Origin: Diploptera punctata
Taxonomy: Eukaryota; Arthropoda; Insecta; Blattodea; Blaberidae
NCBI GenBank assembly: GCA_030220185.1
Contig: JASPKZ010005707.1
Coordinates: forward strand, 310,001-374,000
Length of the DNA: 64,000 bases
Reading direction: 5' to 3'
Shown here one piece after another: positions 10,798 through 23,074 of the stretch. The translations under genes and the position numbers were made by a program. Position 1 is the stretch's first letter; each line of letters opens with the position of its first letter. The notes below the pieces were generated by a model. The model was given only the letters and a program-made list of their open reading frames with translations, ran no database searches and was not told where the DNA came from.

Positions 10798-13399
10798 CTG
10801 CAAAACACATACAAATCATTGATAATCCTAGTGTTTTATACGTACCGTAAAACGGGGTTACTTTGAGTCGAGGGGCTACTTTGACAGAATTGGGGCTTCT
10901 TTGACATTTTAAACTTCTTGCGTGTTTTGGGCTATTTTGACAACAATTCAATGGTGTAGACATTTCTTTGAAGGCGCACGAATAATTAAGTGGTTTTAAA
11001 AGAGGATCTTAATTGTTGGAGACACATCTGCGTCACTTTCAACAACAATGACATCCCATTATCATCATTTGGTTCTATAGCCCAGTTTGGAAATAGGTTA
11101 CTTTAGCAAGCATCGCCAAGATTTATTGTATTGAGCAATAAATTTCTAATTTCTGCATCCCAATTCCATTAAGCCGTTCTCCACCCCATCTATCTAATGA
11201 ACTTTGGATTTGTGACGTTCTCGCTTTCCACCAGGATTTGTATTATTCATTGTTATCCATACTCATTATAAATTCTTCCAATCTAAACCGATGTGTTTTA
11301 ATGATGTTAATAACACTGAGCAAGAAAAAATATACTTTTTTTTTTGTCTCAGAAAGAACAATATGTGATTCTGATAGTATTTTTTCTCCTGAATTCAAAT
11401 ATGATATCGGTGTTTCTCCGTCACGCAAGGTTTCCGTGAAACAGGAATTTATAATTTAAAAAACTTTAATATTTTCTACATTCGTAACTACACAATATTC
11501 GAACATTCAGACTCACCTAGAAAGTAAGAAATGACGATTTTCTGCTATATTTCGCCTGTGGAGCATCCCTTTTGATGGTCCAACAACAATCGGATATCAT
11601 ATTAGGATTCCATTTGCCTTGATATCTCTTTTCCATAGCTGAAATCTCCTGATGAAAGTGTTCCCCGTTTTATTTTACAAAGGACAAATGGACGAAATAA
11701 TGTTTTTTAAAAAATAATTATTTAAATACATCAATTGAAATTTAAATAAAAAAAGCGTGGGTGGTGGAGGAATTCCGAATACATATATGAAAACACGATA
11801 AAAATCTACATTAAGTACAACTATTGGTACTCATGAGACAAAAAGCAAGTTGACCAGTGTAATTAGCCTTGAAAATGATTGCATCACTATTGAAACTAGT
11901 TGGCTTTTTTAAATTTTAATTTGGGTTTTTTTATTGACTAAGTATAATACAAAGATACAGTATATTGAAACAGCTGTTATGAATGTTAAATAAAATAAAT
12001 ATCTTTTTTAAATCATAAAAAAACTTTGATACTTTCATTTATTAAATTAATGAAAATAGTTTATATGTAGCCGTGATTAATTTATTTTCTATTAAATTAC
12101 AAATAGGGAAGTTAGAGAAAATGTTAAATTATTGCTTTTCAAATTCTAGATCCATCATTAATGTTTCTTACGTACATTGTCCACTTCGGTTGTGATCTTC
12201 GGTACGTCACAAATTTTCTGCTTATATCTTATTTCCCTATCCCTTCTCTATAAAATACTTCACACATCATCGCCTAATTATTTATCACGCCGCTTCATCA
12301 GACTATCCGACACACATAATCTTGACACTCGATCCCATCAGCACATTGTCCTTTATATCCCTCCTCATCACACTGTATAGTATTAATTATCTTTTACGTT
12401 CTCACTTACCAAAACATGGCATTCCCTTCCGCCCTATGTCAAAGACTGTCAAACTATAACATCCTTAAAAAACAAACTAAAGAATTATTTAAAACAAACT
12501 AACTTATACACCTCACTGATCGTATTCTTTTACGAATTAAATTAAATTATTTATGAAAATAATATTAAGAATAACAAATATTTTTATTTGTTTTGTTTTA
12601 AATATTGTATAATCGTAAAATTAGTTTTCTATATTTATTTATTTTTCTTTGTTTTATATATACATTAGACAGGGACAATTTAATATGTCTTGCTTGTATA
12701 CATTTTATTATTAGTTTTAGTCTTAATTTTAACTAACATTAACTGGTTGCATTATAGATCGTAATATAATAGATATTATCTTTTTGTTCAAATTTTTATT
12801 TAGAATTTAATATTAGAGTTAATTGAGATTGTTATATTTTGATGTAACGTATGTTTGTCCTGGTGAGTGGAAGAGAAGGCCACATGGCCTTAACTCCACC
12901 AGGCTAAATAAATCTAATCTATTCTAATTTCTTAATTTTATCAAATTTATGTGTCAGTTTAATACTTACATAATGTTCTACTTGAACATGTTCAGCCTGA
13001 GCGATGGCAACCGGAGCATGACTGACGTACTTAACTGGATGCGAATAGGCGACAGGAGCTTGGCTGACATATTTGACTGGATGAGAATAGACTACAGGTG
13101 CGTGCTGTACCAGTTTAAGAGGAGCATAATGATCATGCACTTCAATGGGAACAGACAGGGCACATGCTATCAAAATAGCCAATACAGTCACCTGAAACAG
13201 AAGTAGCAAAACTTTATTCTCCATCCTAATTAAGTTTGGTTCTATTTTTTGTGTCAAGATGATAATAGCTTTTGTGAAAATTTAAATTTACCTTTATTTG
13301 ACAATATATGCTATTTACGCTTTAAAATCTATTATTTTAATTAGCTTATAAATAATACATATTTTATTACGTGAACAACCGATTTGGTCACTATTTGAA

Positions 13400-13438
<39 letters not shown>

Positions 13439-16400
13439 TAGAATAGAATAGAATAGAATATGGAATTTATTGCCTTTTTTTCAGAATAAAGAAAATACAT
13501 ATGCATTTACATTGCGCACGGGCCTGCTTGGCCGTACGTGCATTATTTTTCCATGAATAAAAAATAAAACTAATAATATAAACAAATACCTACAAATACA
13601 CCTGTATCAAAAAACAATAACAGGCTATATATTATATGGGTGCGAAACATAGACTCTTACTTTAAGGGAGGAAAGAAGATTACGAGTATTTGTGAATAAA
13701 GTTCTTAGGAACATTTTTAGGCCAAAAAGGAGATGAACAGACAGGTGAATGGAGAATGCTACAAAATAATGAGCTACATGATATGTATAGAATGCCAGAT
13801 ATAATAAGAACAGTTGAATATCGTAGACTGCGATGGGCTGGACATATGGCACGAATGGGGAATAAAAGAGGTGCATGGAAACTTCTTGTAGGAAAACCTG
13901 AGAGAAAACGCTCAGTTGGTAGACCAAGAATGAAGCGGGAGAATAACATTAACCATGATTTGAGGGGAATAAATTATATAGGGGATGATTGGAAAACATT
14001 AACTCAGGATAGGGATGTATGCTTATGTCCGCGCGGCCATGAACCTATGGGTTCGATTGACCCAGTGAGTTAGTTAATTAATTGTATATATATTCAAATG
14101 CAACGTATACTTATATAGTAACATCATATACTGCTAACTAATTTGTTCATTATACTGAATAATGAAAAGCAACGGGAAGCTACCACACCTACAATTCCCT
14201 AGTAAAGCTGCAAAGCATAGCATGAAAATGTTATGATTGCAGTGAAACACCTGCATTTAGGCAGAATTACTATGGATGGATACTAAATAAGGTTTCTTAA
14301 TAATCACTTCCGTACGTATCCATTTCTGTAACAACCGTAAAACTAGAAAATTACTGTAAAATTTTATATATAAACTGTTCGTTGTGTATTTTTTTTGTTT
14401 ACTCTTGCTCTTACTCATTGTACTATCGTACCCGTAGGTTCATGGCCGCGCGGACATAAGCTCTCCATACATCCCTATCCTGAGCTAATGCTTTCCAATC
14501 ATTCCCTGTATCGATTTATCTAATTCCCGCGTTAATATCTCTAGCGCCTCGCTATTGTGTAAAGTCCTAACATTCCATGTTCCTAGGAACATGTCCCTGT
14601 GTTTAAGCCTTTGGCATGGGTTCCCTGAAGTAGTCCCCGCCCGGAGAACCGAATGGGGGACTATTTGACCTCCGGAAAAATTTACCCCAGTTGAACCGAT
14701 GTCCGCATTTTTTTTAGAGATTTTTATTATTGGTGTTATATTTTGAGGCTTTGCAAAAGAGGCGAAATGGACAATTTATAATGTTATGGCATAAATGTTT
14801 AATTGCCTTCACTTGTTTGATTCTACATATGTGATCAGTATATCAGTGAATCGAGTAAAGGATGTGTTACCATCCATATTAAATATTCAGACAGGTCTCG
14901 GAGGGACTACGTCCCAAGACAACAAAACAGGTAGAAGGACTCTAACAGATCAAATTACGTGATATTTTCATCTGATACAAGAATTTGATTTATATAATAT
15001 AGCAAGATAATAGTGATTTGATAAATGGAGTTCCCAAGATACTGAGACATGTTGTACAATATTGTGCCTCGGGTGTAACATCACACGTTTCCTGGAGACA
15101 TAAATGATAGTTGAGAAAGCGAGATAATGATCACTGAATTTCTTATTAAAACGTTACTAATTTAGGAGTAAAGTAACTCTACCTAAAAACACTTTCGTTT
15201 ATAAACATTTAAGTCCTAATACCAAATAAGAAATGTACCCAATTCACCTATTAAAAATTGAAAGAGTCAACATGTTTCAATTTCTAACTGGTGAATTGGG
15301 TATATCGACTAAATGTTTTTCAATTTTATCACCAAGAAGATCATTAGGTTATTACATAAAAAACCAAATAACATTTTAATGAAAATTAATAATTAAAATT
15401 AATATTAATACAGATGTGTCTAAATGGCACAAAGAGTAGAGTGCGTGTAGGCAAAAAGTTTTCGGAGACTTTTGAAATCCAGAATGGGTTGAAGCAAGGA
15501 GATGCACTATCTCCTCTACTATTTAATTTTGTACTAGAGCATGCCATTAAATCTTTAGAGAATGAGGAAGGCTTACAACTGAATGGTATTAATAAGCTGT
15601 TAGTTTATGCTGATGATGTAGTATTGTTGGCCGATAGCGAGGAGATACTAAAGGACAATACGCACACACTATTGAGTAACACTAAGAAATTAGGACTGCA
15701 AGTAAATATCACATAAAACTAAATATATGGTCACACGTAGAAATTCATTATATAATGGAAATGAGGGAAATTTTGAGGAAGTGGCTGAATTCAAATACCT
15801 AGGAACGGTAATCATAAATAGGAATGAGATGCACAAAGAAATTAAACATAGGCTCAATTCTGGAAATGCGTGTTATTATGCATTGCAGAGACTCTTGATG
15901 TCACAACTCCTTTCAAAAAACGTTAAACTTAAAATATATAAACCTATTACTCTAACAGTATTACTCTAAATAATATTGAACAAAACACTTGACTGATTCA
16001 TTTGTATGCTCGTTTTATTGAAATGGGTATTTTTTCGGTACAGTTCAACGATGAAATACTACAAGGATACTCCATTGTATAATAAATGTAAATAAGTAAA
16101 GTTTATGCAACTTTCTCTTCAACATGTCCTTGAATGACCTTGAAATTACATGTTGAAGATGCGGTAACGGAAATGCAGTGATTGACCGAGTGAAGGAAAA
16201 CCAGTTCCGTTACACAACTTCCTGGCCTTGCTCTTGTTCAGACAGTTCCTACTAAACCCCGTTTTTAAATCCGTCATAAAATCAAGAGTTTTCAGGGTCG
16301 GTTTCACCAACAGAGGTAATTGTATTACGCCAGTTTAAGCTATGCATTGTAAACGGGGAAAACTGGCGTATTACAGTTACCTCTGTTGGTGATATTGACC

Positions 16401-19400
16401 CTAAATCTTTATATATTTCAACAGTTACCTTACGAATTTATACGATAATATCCTTATTTACAATATTTATATTTGTAACTGTTTAAACGCTTAACTAACA
16501 CATTTATACTAATAGAGATGGGTCAGGCGGTAGCGTTTTGAGACTTATATTCGTGCGGTTCTAGGTTCAAATCCCGGTGCCGAAAACTTTACTGAGGTTT
16601 TTCCAGTTTTGACAATATCCAAGGCATGTACTTGGCTGAAATTTAATTGTCAGCAACCATTTCATTATAGTCGGCCGCGGTATTGTACTGAGTTCAAACC
16701 CGGCCGGGGTCGATGGATTTTTGGGTTGAAAAAATGAGGAGGGACTTAACCCGTGGGTCCCGAGTTGGGAGATTTTTAGACACGTAAAAGAACATAAAGC
16801 CTGATTAAAAAGGCCTTTGGGCAAAATTTAACCGATCTGCCTCCATTCAAGTAATATCTTAGGTGCCTACTAGATGTCTCCTCGAGGCTATATACTAACC
16901 ACATGTCCAGCTCGAGCTGGACGAATGGGAATCAATCAATCAATTTCATCATAATTATCACTTTTTAAAAAAATGTATTATTAATTTCTTCAGAAATAAA
17001 AGAGTATAAAGATAGAGACAAATGGTTACACCTAAAATCCTACATACCTTAAGATCTTAGACGTTAAAACGTCTATAAATAAAGATAAAAAACACACTTT
17101 TTTCAGAAAGTATTATATTATTTTAGAGAAAAACACTTATCAAAATAGTTAAATTAATACTATTCTGTAAATTGAAATGGAATTTCTTCCTGTAGTTACA
17201 TATATTTGGCATACGTTTGCGCTGGTTCGAGTCCCCATAGGGGAAGAAATTTTCTCATGGAATTTCGGCCAGTATGGGACCAGTGCCCATCCAGCAACGT
17301 CCGGAATTTCGGTAGCTACAATAAGTAGCGACTCCAGGTTGAGAAGACCAGCTGTAACGGCTGGGGGACCTGACATGCTGATCATATGTCACCCTTACAC
17401 TGGCTTATGATCGTCTACCTCTGTGATTAACACATGTGGACGTGAGGTCAGCAGGAGGAAGTAGGAGTCTTTTTTAGAATTAATTGAGTCATATAAAAAA
17501 TAATAATTTATTTTAGACCTATATTATCTGAGACAGTCTTTTAGACACTGTATATTTAGGTAAAGGTCAATTGACCCCACTACAGGCCATAGGAGACCCT
17601 TGGAGTAGTAGGAGGTTAAAGATCCCACTATTTCTGGACAATCGGCACTTAATGTCAGCCGGGTTGTCAGCCCTGCGTGACGGCCGCCTTTAGCCCTTAA
17701 AAGGAGTCCGATACTCATTTCTGTTAGAGACTGATTCGATCCCAGGGCCATGGTGCCACCACAATGTTTGGGTTAGTTTAAAAATACTGACCCCAACGTT
17801 ACTCGAACCCTCGACCTTCCGGTTTGTAGCGTATTGCCTTAACAATTTACGCTACGGCGTGCCTCCACTGTTTATTTAGGACTATGTTTTTTTATTAAAA
17901 TAAGGAAACTTTTTCGTAATGTTTTATAAATTTATGATCATATACTAGGACCTGGCATGCAAATAAGGTTTTTTCTTAGTTTTGAAGTAAATTTCGTTAT
18001 AATGTTCACAATTAATCATCTTTTCGTAATAACAGCATTGATGAAAGTTTATATACGAATTATAAAAAAGGACATGTAAAAAACATGGAGTCCACGTATT
18101 AAGTTCCTGGTCATCTTAAATTATGTATGATATAATATTATCAAGAGTCTGGTCGACAAGGTTTTCTTCACAAGAAATCTGAGTGGTGAATCTAGTGCAT
18201 TTTTTCATACTGAATTCAGATATGTAATCAGAATTTTTCCATCAGGCACAGCTTTTTTATGACTGCTACTTTTTTCAAATTGATTTAGCATTCTCTTTGA
18301 CCTGTCATAGGAACCTTTACCTTATATGTAGCGATTTTATTCAAGCTGTATTTAAGGGCTGTCTCTGATGAGCACGGTGAGCGTTTTCATCAGCAAATTT
18401 CCACAATGGAAAAGAGGTACCAAAGCAAGTGGAGTTCTAATATGCTGGCTGACTACTGTTGGGTCAAGAAGAGAGATGTTCCAGATGCAAAATATGCCCG
18501 AAAATCACTATCTACCACTTCCTAGGTAGGTCAGAATCAGTTAGAGTTAGATGGATTTTATTAAAAATTATAAAAAATATAAAAAGTATAAAAAATGTAA
18601 ATGAATATCACAGAAAACTCTTGCCTGATGGGAAAGAAACTGAAATGATATTTAAATTCAGGATGAAATATACTTCTACAATCTCATATTTTTATTCTTG
18701 TGAAAGGAAAAGTTCATTTTTACACATTTTTAAGGTTTCTTTAATTGACGATTTATACTTTTTATTGCATGAAGTACTTACTTACTTACTTACCTACTTA
18801 CTTACTTACTCACTGGCACTATCGAACCCGAAGGTTCATGGCCGCGCGGACATAAGCTCTCCATACATCCCTATCCTGAGCCAATGCTTTCCAATCATTC
18901 CCTGCATAATCTACTTCCCTCAAATCATAGTTAACCTCATTCTTGGTCTACCAACTGGGCGTTTTCCCTCTGGCTTTCCTACAAGAAGCTTCCATGCACG
19001 TCTTTCATTCCCCATACGCGCAACATGTCCTGCCAATCGCAGTCTACGAGACTTAACTGTTCGTATTATATCTGGCTTCCTATAAAGACCATGTAGTTCA
19101 TTGTTACTGTAGTCTTCTCCATTCACCTGTCTGTTCATCTCTCTTTGGTCCAAACATTTTCGTAAGAACTTTATTCTCAAATACTCGTAATGTCCTTTCC
19201 TCCCTTAAAGTAAGAGTCCATGTTTCGCATCCATATAATATAACTGGTAGAATAATAGTTTTATATATTTTCAGCTTAACGTTTTTTGAAAGGAGTTGGG
19301 ACATCAAAAGTTTCTGCAATGCATAATAGGATGCATTTCCAGAATTGAGCCTATGTTTAATTTCTTTTTGCATCCCATTCCTATTTGTGATTATTGTTCC

Positions 19401-19700
19401 TAGGTATTTGAATTCAGCCACTTCCTCAAAATTTCCTCAAAATTTCCCTCATTTGTCATTAGCTGTCCATTTCCATTATATACTGAATTTCTACGTTTAT
19501 TGCATGAAGTAAAAATATAAATCAAAATACTCAAAAATTATAAAAAATAGGGTAATAAGTAACATAAAGTTGTGTATTTTGTATTACAAGGTCAATAAAT
19601 TTCGTATTGTAATATGATGCAACATTTAAAAAAAATATATAGTTAAAATTCCTATTTGGAATATATTATATTTATGAGTACGTACCTGTGTCCAAGCCAT
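10444..19700 (-). CDS. RR-2 cuticular protein gene B (three exons)
   Basis: A second cuticle structural gene. Coding exons read in transcript order are 19686-19700 (proposed, MAWTQ), 12970-13191 and 10444-10797, all phase 0, for about 196 residues. The signal peptide would be [20 protein letters not shown]. Exon 2 holds an internal duplication of the type [14 protein letters not shown] and ends VEHY. Exon 3 starts [18 protein letters not shown], carries the full RR-2 core with [18 protein letters not shown] and [10 protein letters not shown], and ends in repeats of YTHSVPTY. Donors are GTACGT and GTAAGT, acceptors TTTCAG and TTTGCAG. Exons 2 and 3 are secure and exon 1 is inferred from the shared gene plan. 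An alternative start is [11 protein letters not shown], read straight through the exon 2 acceptor. A MITE fragment lies in intron 2, and LINE, SINE and element F copies fill intron 1. Confidence 0.85.
10845..11062 (+). mobile_element. CCGTAAAACGGGG MITE, left half, in gene B intron 2
   Basis: TA is followed by CCGTAAAACGGGGTTACTTT, then near-identity to 27972-28190 (GACAGAATTGGGGCTTCTTT, TTGTTGGAGACACATCTG). The right end is not found. Confidence 0.6.
11313..11860 (-). mobile_element. Element F, inverted copy in gene B intron 2
   Basis: Bounded by ACACTGAGCAAGAAAAA and the rc of ACTGGTCAACTTGC, so the ends are imperfect inverted repeats. The degenerate protein segment is on the - strand. Confidence 0.55.
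11940..12005 (+). repeat. Penelope-terminal-type fragment
   Basis: GATACAGTATATTGAAACAG and CTGTTATGAATGTTAAATAA resemble 5740-5810 but are worn. Confidence 0.4.
12170..12915 (+). pseudogene. LINE-I (Jockey/CR1-like) ORF2 C-terminus and 3' UTR
   Basis: Reads [20 protein letters not shown], then (frame-shifted) [20 protein letters not shown] and [12 protein letters not shown]. This is the ORF2 end of LINEs of this type. The 3' UTR ends GGCCTTAACTCCACCAGGCT and AAATAAATCTAATC. Matching tails lie at 49460, 54240 and 57260. Confidence 0.6.
12970..13191 (-). CDS. Gene B exon 2: signal core and SHPVKYV repeats
   Basis: Reads [20 protein letters not shown], then two near-copies of YSHPVKYVS, then [11 protein letters not shown] and a final VEHY before GTAAGT. 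The length is 222 nt (74 codons). Confidence 0.85.
13401..13460. repeat. Microsatellites (TA)n and (GAATA)n
   Basis: About 15 TA units are followed by four ATAGA/GAATA pentamers, in gene B intron 1. Confidence 0.9.
13612..14085 (+). pseudogene. LINE-A ORF2 C-terminal fragment
   Basis: Reads [14 protein letters not shown] sequence, then frames with [53 protein letters not shown] and [13 protein letters not shown]. It ends CGATTGACCCAGTGAGTTAG. One frameshift splits it near 13755. Confidence 0.75.
14164..14290 (+). repeat. SINE-C 3' portion
   Basis: The stretch CAACGGGAAGCTACCACACC and the palindrome CATAGCATGAAAATGTTATG are the reverse complement of the terminal segment seen at 34024-34120. 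Confidence 0.65.
14425..14710 (-). pseudogene. LINE-A fragment with internal deletion
   Basis: The 3' end (GTAGGTTCATGGCCGCGCGG) joins, at about 14520, an upstream region of the same element with GGCATGGGTTCCCTGAAGT, also seen at 23510-23580. Confidence 0.6.
15410..15975 (+). pseudogene. LINE-A reverse transcriptase fragment
   Basis: Contains the RT palm: [40 protein letters not shown] and [20 protein letters not shown]. The frame breaks after [13 protein letters not shown] is the catalytic motif. The copy stops abruptly at 15970 without the C-terminus. Confidence 0.85.
16520..16935 (+). repeat. SINE-D-like element with two tRNA-like boxes
   Basis: GGCGGTAGCG with GGTTCAAATCCCGGTGCC, then GGCCGCGG with GAGTTCAAACCCGGCC, precede a body with GACTTAACCCGTGGGTCCCG and AAAGCCTGATTAAAAAGGCC. 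It may be two SINEs in tandem. Confidence 0.55.
17210..17462 (+). repeat. SINE-A, 5' truncated
   Basis: Starts at the B box (GCGCTGGTTCGAGTCCCC) and runs through GGCCAGTATGGGACCAGTGC to ATTAACACATGTGGACGTGA. Confidence 0.75.
17572..17874 (-). repeat. SINE-B
   Basis: On the - strand the tRNA-like head GGCACGCCGTAGCGTAAATT and GAGGGTTCGAGTAACG leads a body ending in GTAGTGGG. A second copy lies at 47345-47635 in the same orientation. Confidence 0.65.
18355..18780 (+). mobile_element. Element F, divergent copy with the longest protein match
   Basis: One frame reads [53 protein letters not shown] and a stop. It extends the conserved tail upstream of what the other copies show. The right part is an AT-rich worn body. 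Confidence 0.55.
18778..19500 (-). pseudogene. LINE-A ORF2 C-terminus with (ACTT)n tail
   Basis: On the - strand: [40 protein letters not shown], then after a frameshift [35 protein letters not shown]. The 3' tail is a run of AAGT units (18778-18812), the signature end of this family. Confidence 0.85.
19686..19700 (-). CDS. Gene B exon 1 (candidate), MAWTQ micro-exon
   Basis: On the - strand ATGGCTTGGACACAG is followed directly by the donor GTACGT. This is the same 15-nt, phase-0 layout as genes C and D. A TATATAAAT box lies upstream at 19778-19786, with a TCAAAC initiator about 30 bases downstream of it. The intron to exon 2 would be 6.5 kb. The link to exon 2 is inference. Confidence 0.55.
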
Positions 19701-19749
19701 ATCGATGTGTTTGTGTGCAAGTGGTCCAGTTGTCTTGATGTGTATCTTA

Positions 19750-19786
19750 TGTTTGACATATCGTTCGATGAGACTGGATTTATATA
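19750..19786 (-). promoter_or_regulatory. Candidate promoter of gene B
   Basis: TATATAAAT on the - strand is followed by an initiator-like TCAAAC about 30 bases on, then a leader of about 55 bases to the candidate ATG at 19700. Confidence 0.45.
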
Positions 19787-20023
19787 TGCGCCGCACCTTC
19801 TTCGCTTGGTAAAAGGCAAATTAGAAGAGGACCGCCTTCCTACCATGATATGGCACCTTGTATTATTCACATTTCCTTTCTTTTTTCTTTTTTCGTTGCT
19901 AGTTCTTCAGTTACATAAAAGTGTTATCGATGTTTAACATGTGGATACTCTACTAAGTTCTGAAAAAAAAAGCATGTAGAGTGGAGGTAATTTGCACAAA
20001 ATTAAGAAGCTAAAGTCAAATAA

Positions 20024-20565
20024 CACTGTGCAAAAAAAACGAAACATTTTTTTTTCTCAGAAAGAAAAATATGTGATTCTGATAGTATTTGTTCTCCTGA
20101 ATTCAAATATGGTATCAGTTTTTCTCCATCACGCAAGGTTTCCGAGAGACAGGAATTTATAATTTCAAACACTTTAATATTTTCGACATTTGTAACTAAA
20201 CAATATTCGAACATTCGGAAAGTAAGAAATGACGATTTTCTGCTATATTTCGCCTGTGGAGCATCCCTCTTGATGGTCCAACAAAAATCGGCCAGCATAT
20301 TAGGATTCCATTTGTCTTGATATCTCTTTTCCATATCTGAAATCTTCTGAGTTAGCTCATTTGGTTTTATTTTACAATGGACAAATGAACGAAAAAACGT
20401 TTATTAAAAATAATTATTTAAATCCATTAATTGAAATTGAAATAAAAAACAGTGGGTGATGGAGAAATTCCGAATACATATTTGAAAACACGATAAAAGC
20501 TGCATTAAGTACAACTATTGGTATTCATGAGACAAAATCATGTTGGCAAGTGTTAATCAAACTAT
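20024..20565 (-). mobile_element. Element F with open reading frame
   Basis: The - strand frame reads [39 protein letters not shown] and continues to about 110 codons because the stop seen in other copies is lost. The ends are CACTGTGCAAAAA and rc ACTTGCCAACATG. Confidence 0.55.
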
Positions 20566-20849
20566 GATATTCTTGTACATTCTAAAAAGTTTCTCTACAT
20601 TTAGCTCACATAAAATACAAACTAATTATACATACAAACGATTACACATTGTTCATAAATGTAGGCTCAGTGCTTTTATATCAGGAAACCTCAGTTTCTG
20701 AAAGATTACCGTATATTAGGGCATAGTTTGATGTTGACATAGGAAGTTAGTATTTCCGTTAATGACAATTTAAAAAAAACATATATGCACGTGAGATAGG
20801 ATCCATATAAAAAGCATGCGTTTTTCTAAGGCGGCTGAGAATAATTTCA

Positions 20850-21305
20850 CATTTTTTTATTCCAATTTCAATTAATGGATATAAATAATTATGTTTTAAT
20901 AAACGTCTTTTTCGTCCATTTGTCCATTGAAAAATAAAACCAAATGAGCTATCTCAAATGGCTCCAGCTATGGAAAAGAGATATCAAGGCAAATGGAATC
21001 CTAATATGCTGGCCGATTATTGTTGGACCATCAAGAGGGATGCTCCACAGTCGAAACATAGCAGAAAATTGTCATTTTTTACTTTCTAGCTGAGTCCGAA
21101 TGTTCGAATATTGTGTAGTTACGAATGTAGAAAATATTAAAGTGTTTGAAATTATAAATTCCTGTCTCTCGAAAACCTTGCTTGACGGAGAAAAACCGAT
21201 ATCATATTTGAATTCAGGAGAAAAAGTAATATTGGAATCACACATTTTTTTTTCTGAGACAAAAAAAAAATTAATTTTCTGTTGCTCAGTGTAATTTCAG
21301 CCATT
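20850..21305 (+). mobile_element. Element F, 3' part
   Basis: Same body as the 4240-4590 copy, from TTCAATTAATGGATATAAAT to CTGTTGCTCAGTGTAATT. It is inverted relative to the copy 300 bases upstream. Confidence 0.55.
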
Positions 21306-21867
21306 TTTTATATCATAAACTGACACAAGGAAGGATATATTTTAGTGCGTTAATTGTAGGGTTGGTAATACATATAGAGATAAGATTGCGTGCTACTTAA
21401 TATGGAGAATACTCTAGTTGTTATTTTTATTACAGAAAAAAAATTGTTTACACTTTCGCTTTCGCCTTATGTTCCATGACGCATGTGCTGTGACTTCGTG
21501 ACACGTTTTGGCAAATTGGAGCACATCAGCGAGCAACTGGTTATGTACAGTTACTGACCATCATTTCTTGTTGACGCTACCTGTTGTAGGATCTGTTAAA
21601 ACTTGTTTGTCTAAACTTTATTATCTGTTTGTGAGGTGCAGTTAATATTCACTGACTAATGTTATAATAAGTTCATGACAGGACAATCCAATTAGCCAAG
21701 GATTTCTGAACTGGCTGCTATCACTGTCTATTAGACGAGAGTACAACATTTACATCAGTTCTAGTAAAATTCACATCAAATTCCGTTGAGGTGAAGTCAT
21801 ATGATGAAAGTTAAAAATTAAATTGTACCTGTTGGTAGGTGCCGTCGTCCTCAACTTTGTTAATATA

Positions 21868-22431
21868 TCTTAATATACAAAAATTTCGTGTCACGTTGTT
21901 TGTCCGCGATGGAATCCTAAACTACTGAACCGATTTTAATAAAATTTTGCACACTGTGTGCAGTTTGATCCAACTTGAGGCTTAGGGTAGTTTATAACTA
22001 AATTTATAGTCGCATTATTTTTTATTACAAATTATTTGTTTAATATTTAACAAAGAGTTATAATTATCTGTGAGTTCCATGCGATTCTAACAGATGGCGG
22101 TGTAAGGTAATTTGGTACGGGTATTGGTTTATTATTTAACAAAGAGAGATCCCGATGGCTGTACTTTTTGTTGCAACCGCAAATTTCAATTGGATTACAA
22201 ATATATATATATATTTTTTTTTCAAATGCCTCAGGTTGTCTTTCGACATTCCGGGGAATTACAAATATTGATTATTTCATAATTTAAGTGTGTTCAGTGT
22301 TTATTTTATTTTCAATATGATTCATTTCGTGTATAAGTATTAGTTTTAAGTAATCTGGCTGAAAGACAGCAACTTAATTTAATTTTTTAACGTATACCTT
22401 AGCCACAGCAACGCGTGGCCGGGACTTCTAG
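21868..22431 (+). mobile_element. Helitron-like non-autonomous element
   Basis: It begins TCTTAATATAC after A and ends CTAG before T. A GCCAC/GTGGC hairpin (22402-22419) stands about ten bases before CTAG. These are the end rules of Helitrons. There is no Rep-helicase coding sequence, and the boundaries follow from the ends only. Confidence 0.5.
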
Positions 22432-22439
22432 TTGTATAT

Positions 22440-23068
22440 ACAATTAGCTGGAGCGTTTTCGGAAGTTACCTTCCATCCTATGGAGGTTGAGAAAAGATGA
22501 CGCAAACCATATAACAAAACTTGAAAAAGAATCTAACAATAACAAAACATGAGTAAAATTAACATACACAGGAAATGAAACCACAAAAACTAGCCAGAAC
22601 TTTGAAAAAAACATTAACATAGCTTATAAAACAGGGAAAAAAACAACATAATATACAATGGCATAGAAAAACACAACGAATTCAACAACAAGGGAGTCTA
22701 CAAACTAACATGTTAAGATTGTAATAAATTTTATATTGGCAGGACAAACAGAAATTTCAATACAATATATAAAGAACACCTAAAAGATTTCATACACGCG
22801 GGTGATAATTCAAGCTATGCTAAACATCTCATTAACGCAGGTCATCGAATGAACACAATTGAAAACATTCTCGCGATAATCCACCGAGAAAACATTCCAG
22901 CTAGGATAAATATATTTGAAGACCTTGAAATTATAAAGGAAACAAACAACACCTCACTTCTCAATGAGAACGCACCCCAGCCAAACCCATTATACGAGAT
23001 CGTCAAAAACAAGTCAGTTGCTGCTGCAAACAGTTGGAGTATACATCACAATGAGGGGAAATTTTGAC
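22440..23068 (+). pseudogene. Penelope-like element fragment (degenerate)
   Basis: Reads LTYTGNETTKTSQN in one frame and HRENIPARINIFEDLEIIKE and NPLYEIVKN in another. These are the same segments as in the copy at 36286. A GGAAG-TTAC-CTTCC-GAAA hairpin motif lies on its left edge (- strand). Confidence 0.6.
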
Positions 23069-23074
23069 GTCGCT

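Noticed and set aside
10591..10866. + strand frame rich in Val and Ser opposite gene B exon 3
   Set aside because: It is the antisense of the RR-2 domain. The same kind of frame appears opposite genes C and D and in gene A.
17149..17410. Frames of 77-78 codons on both strands
   Set aside because: They fall in SINE-A.
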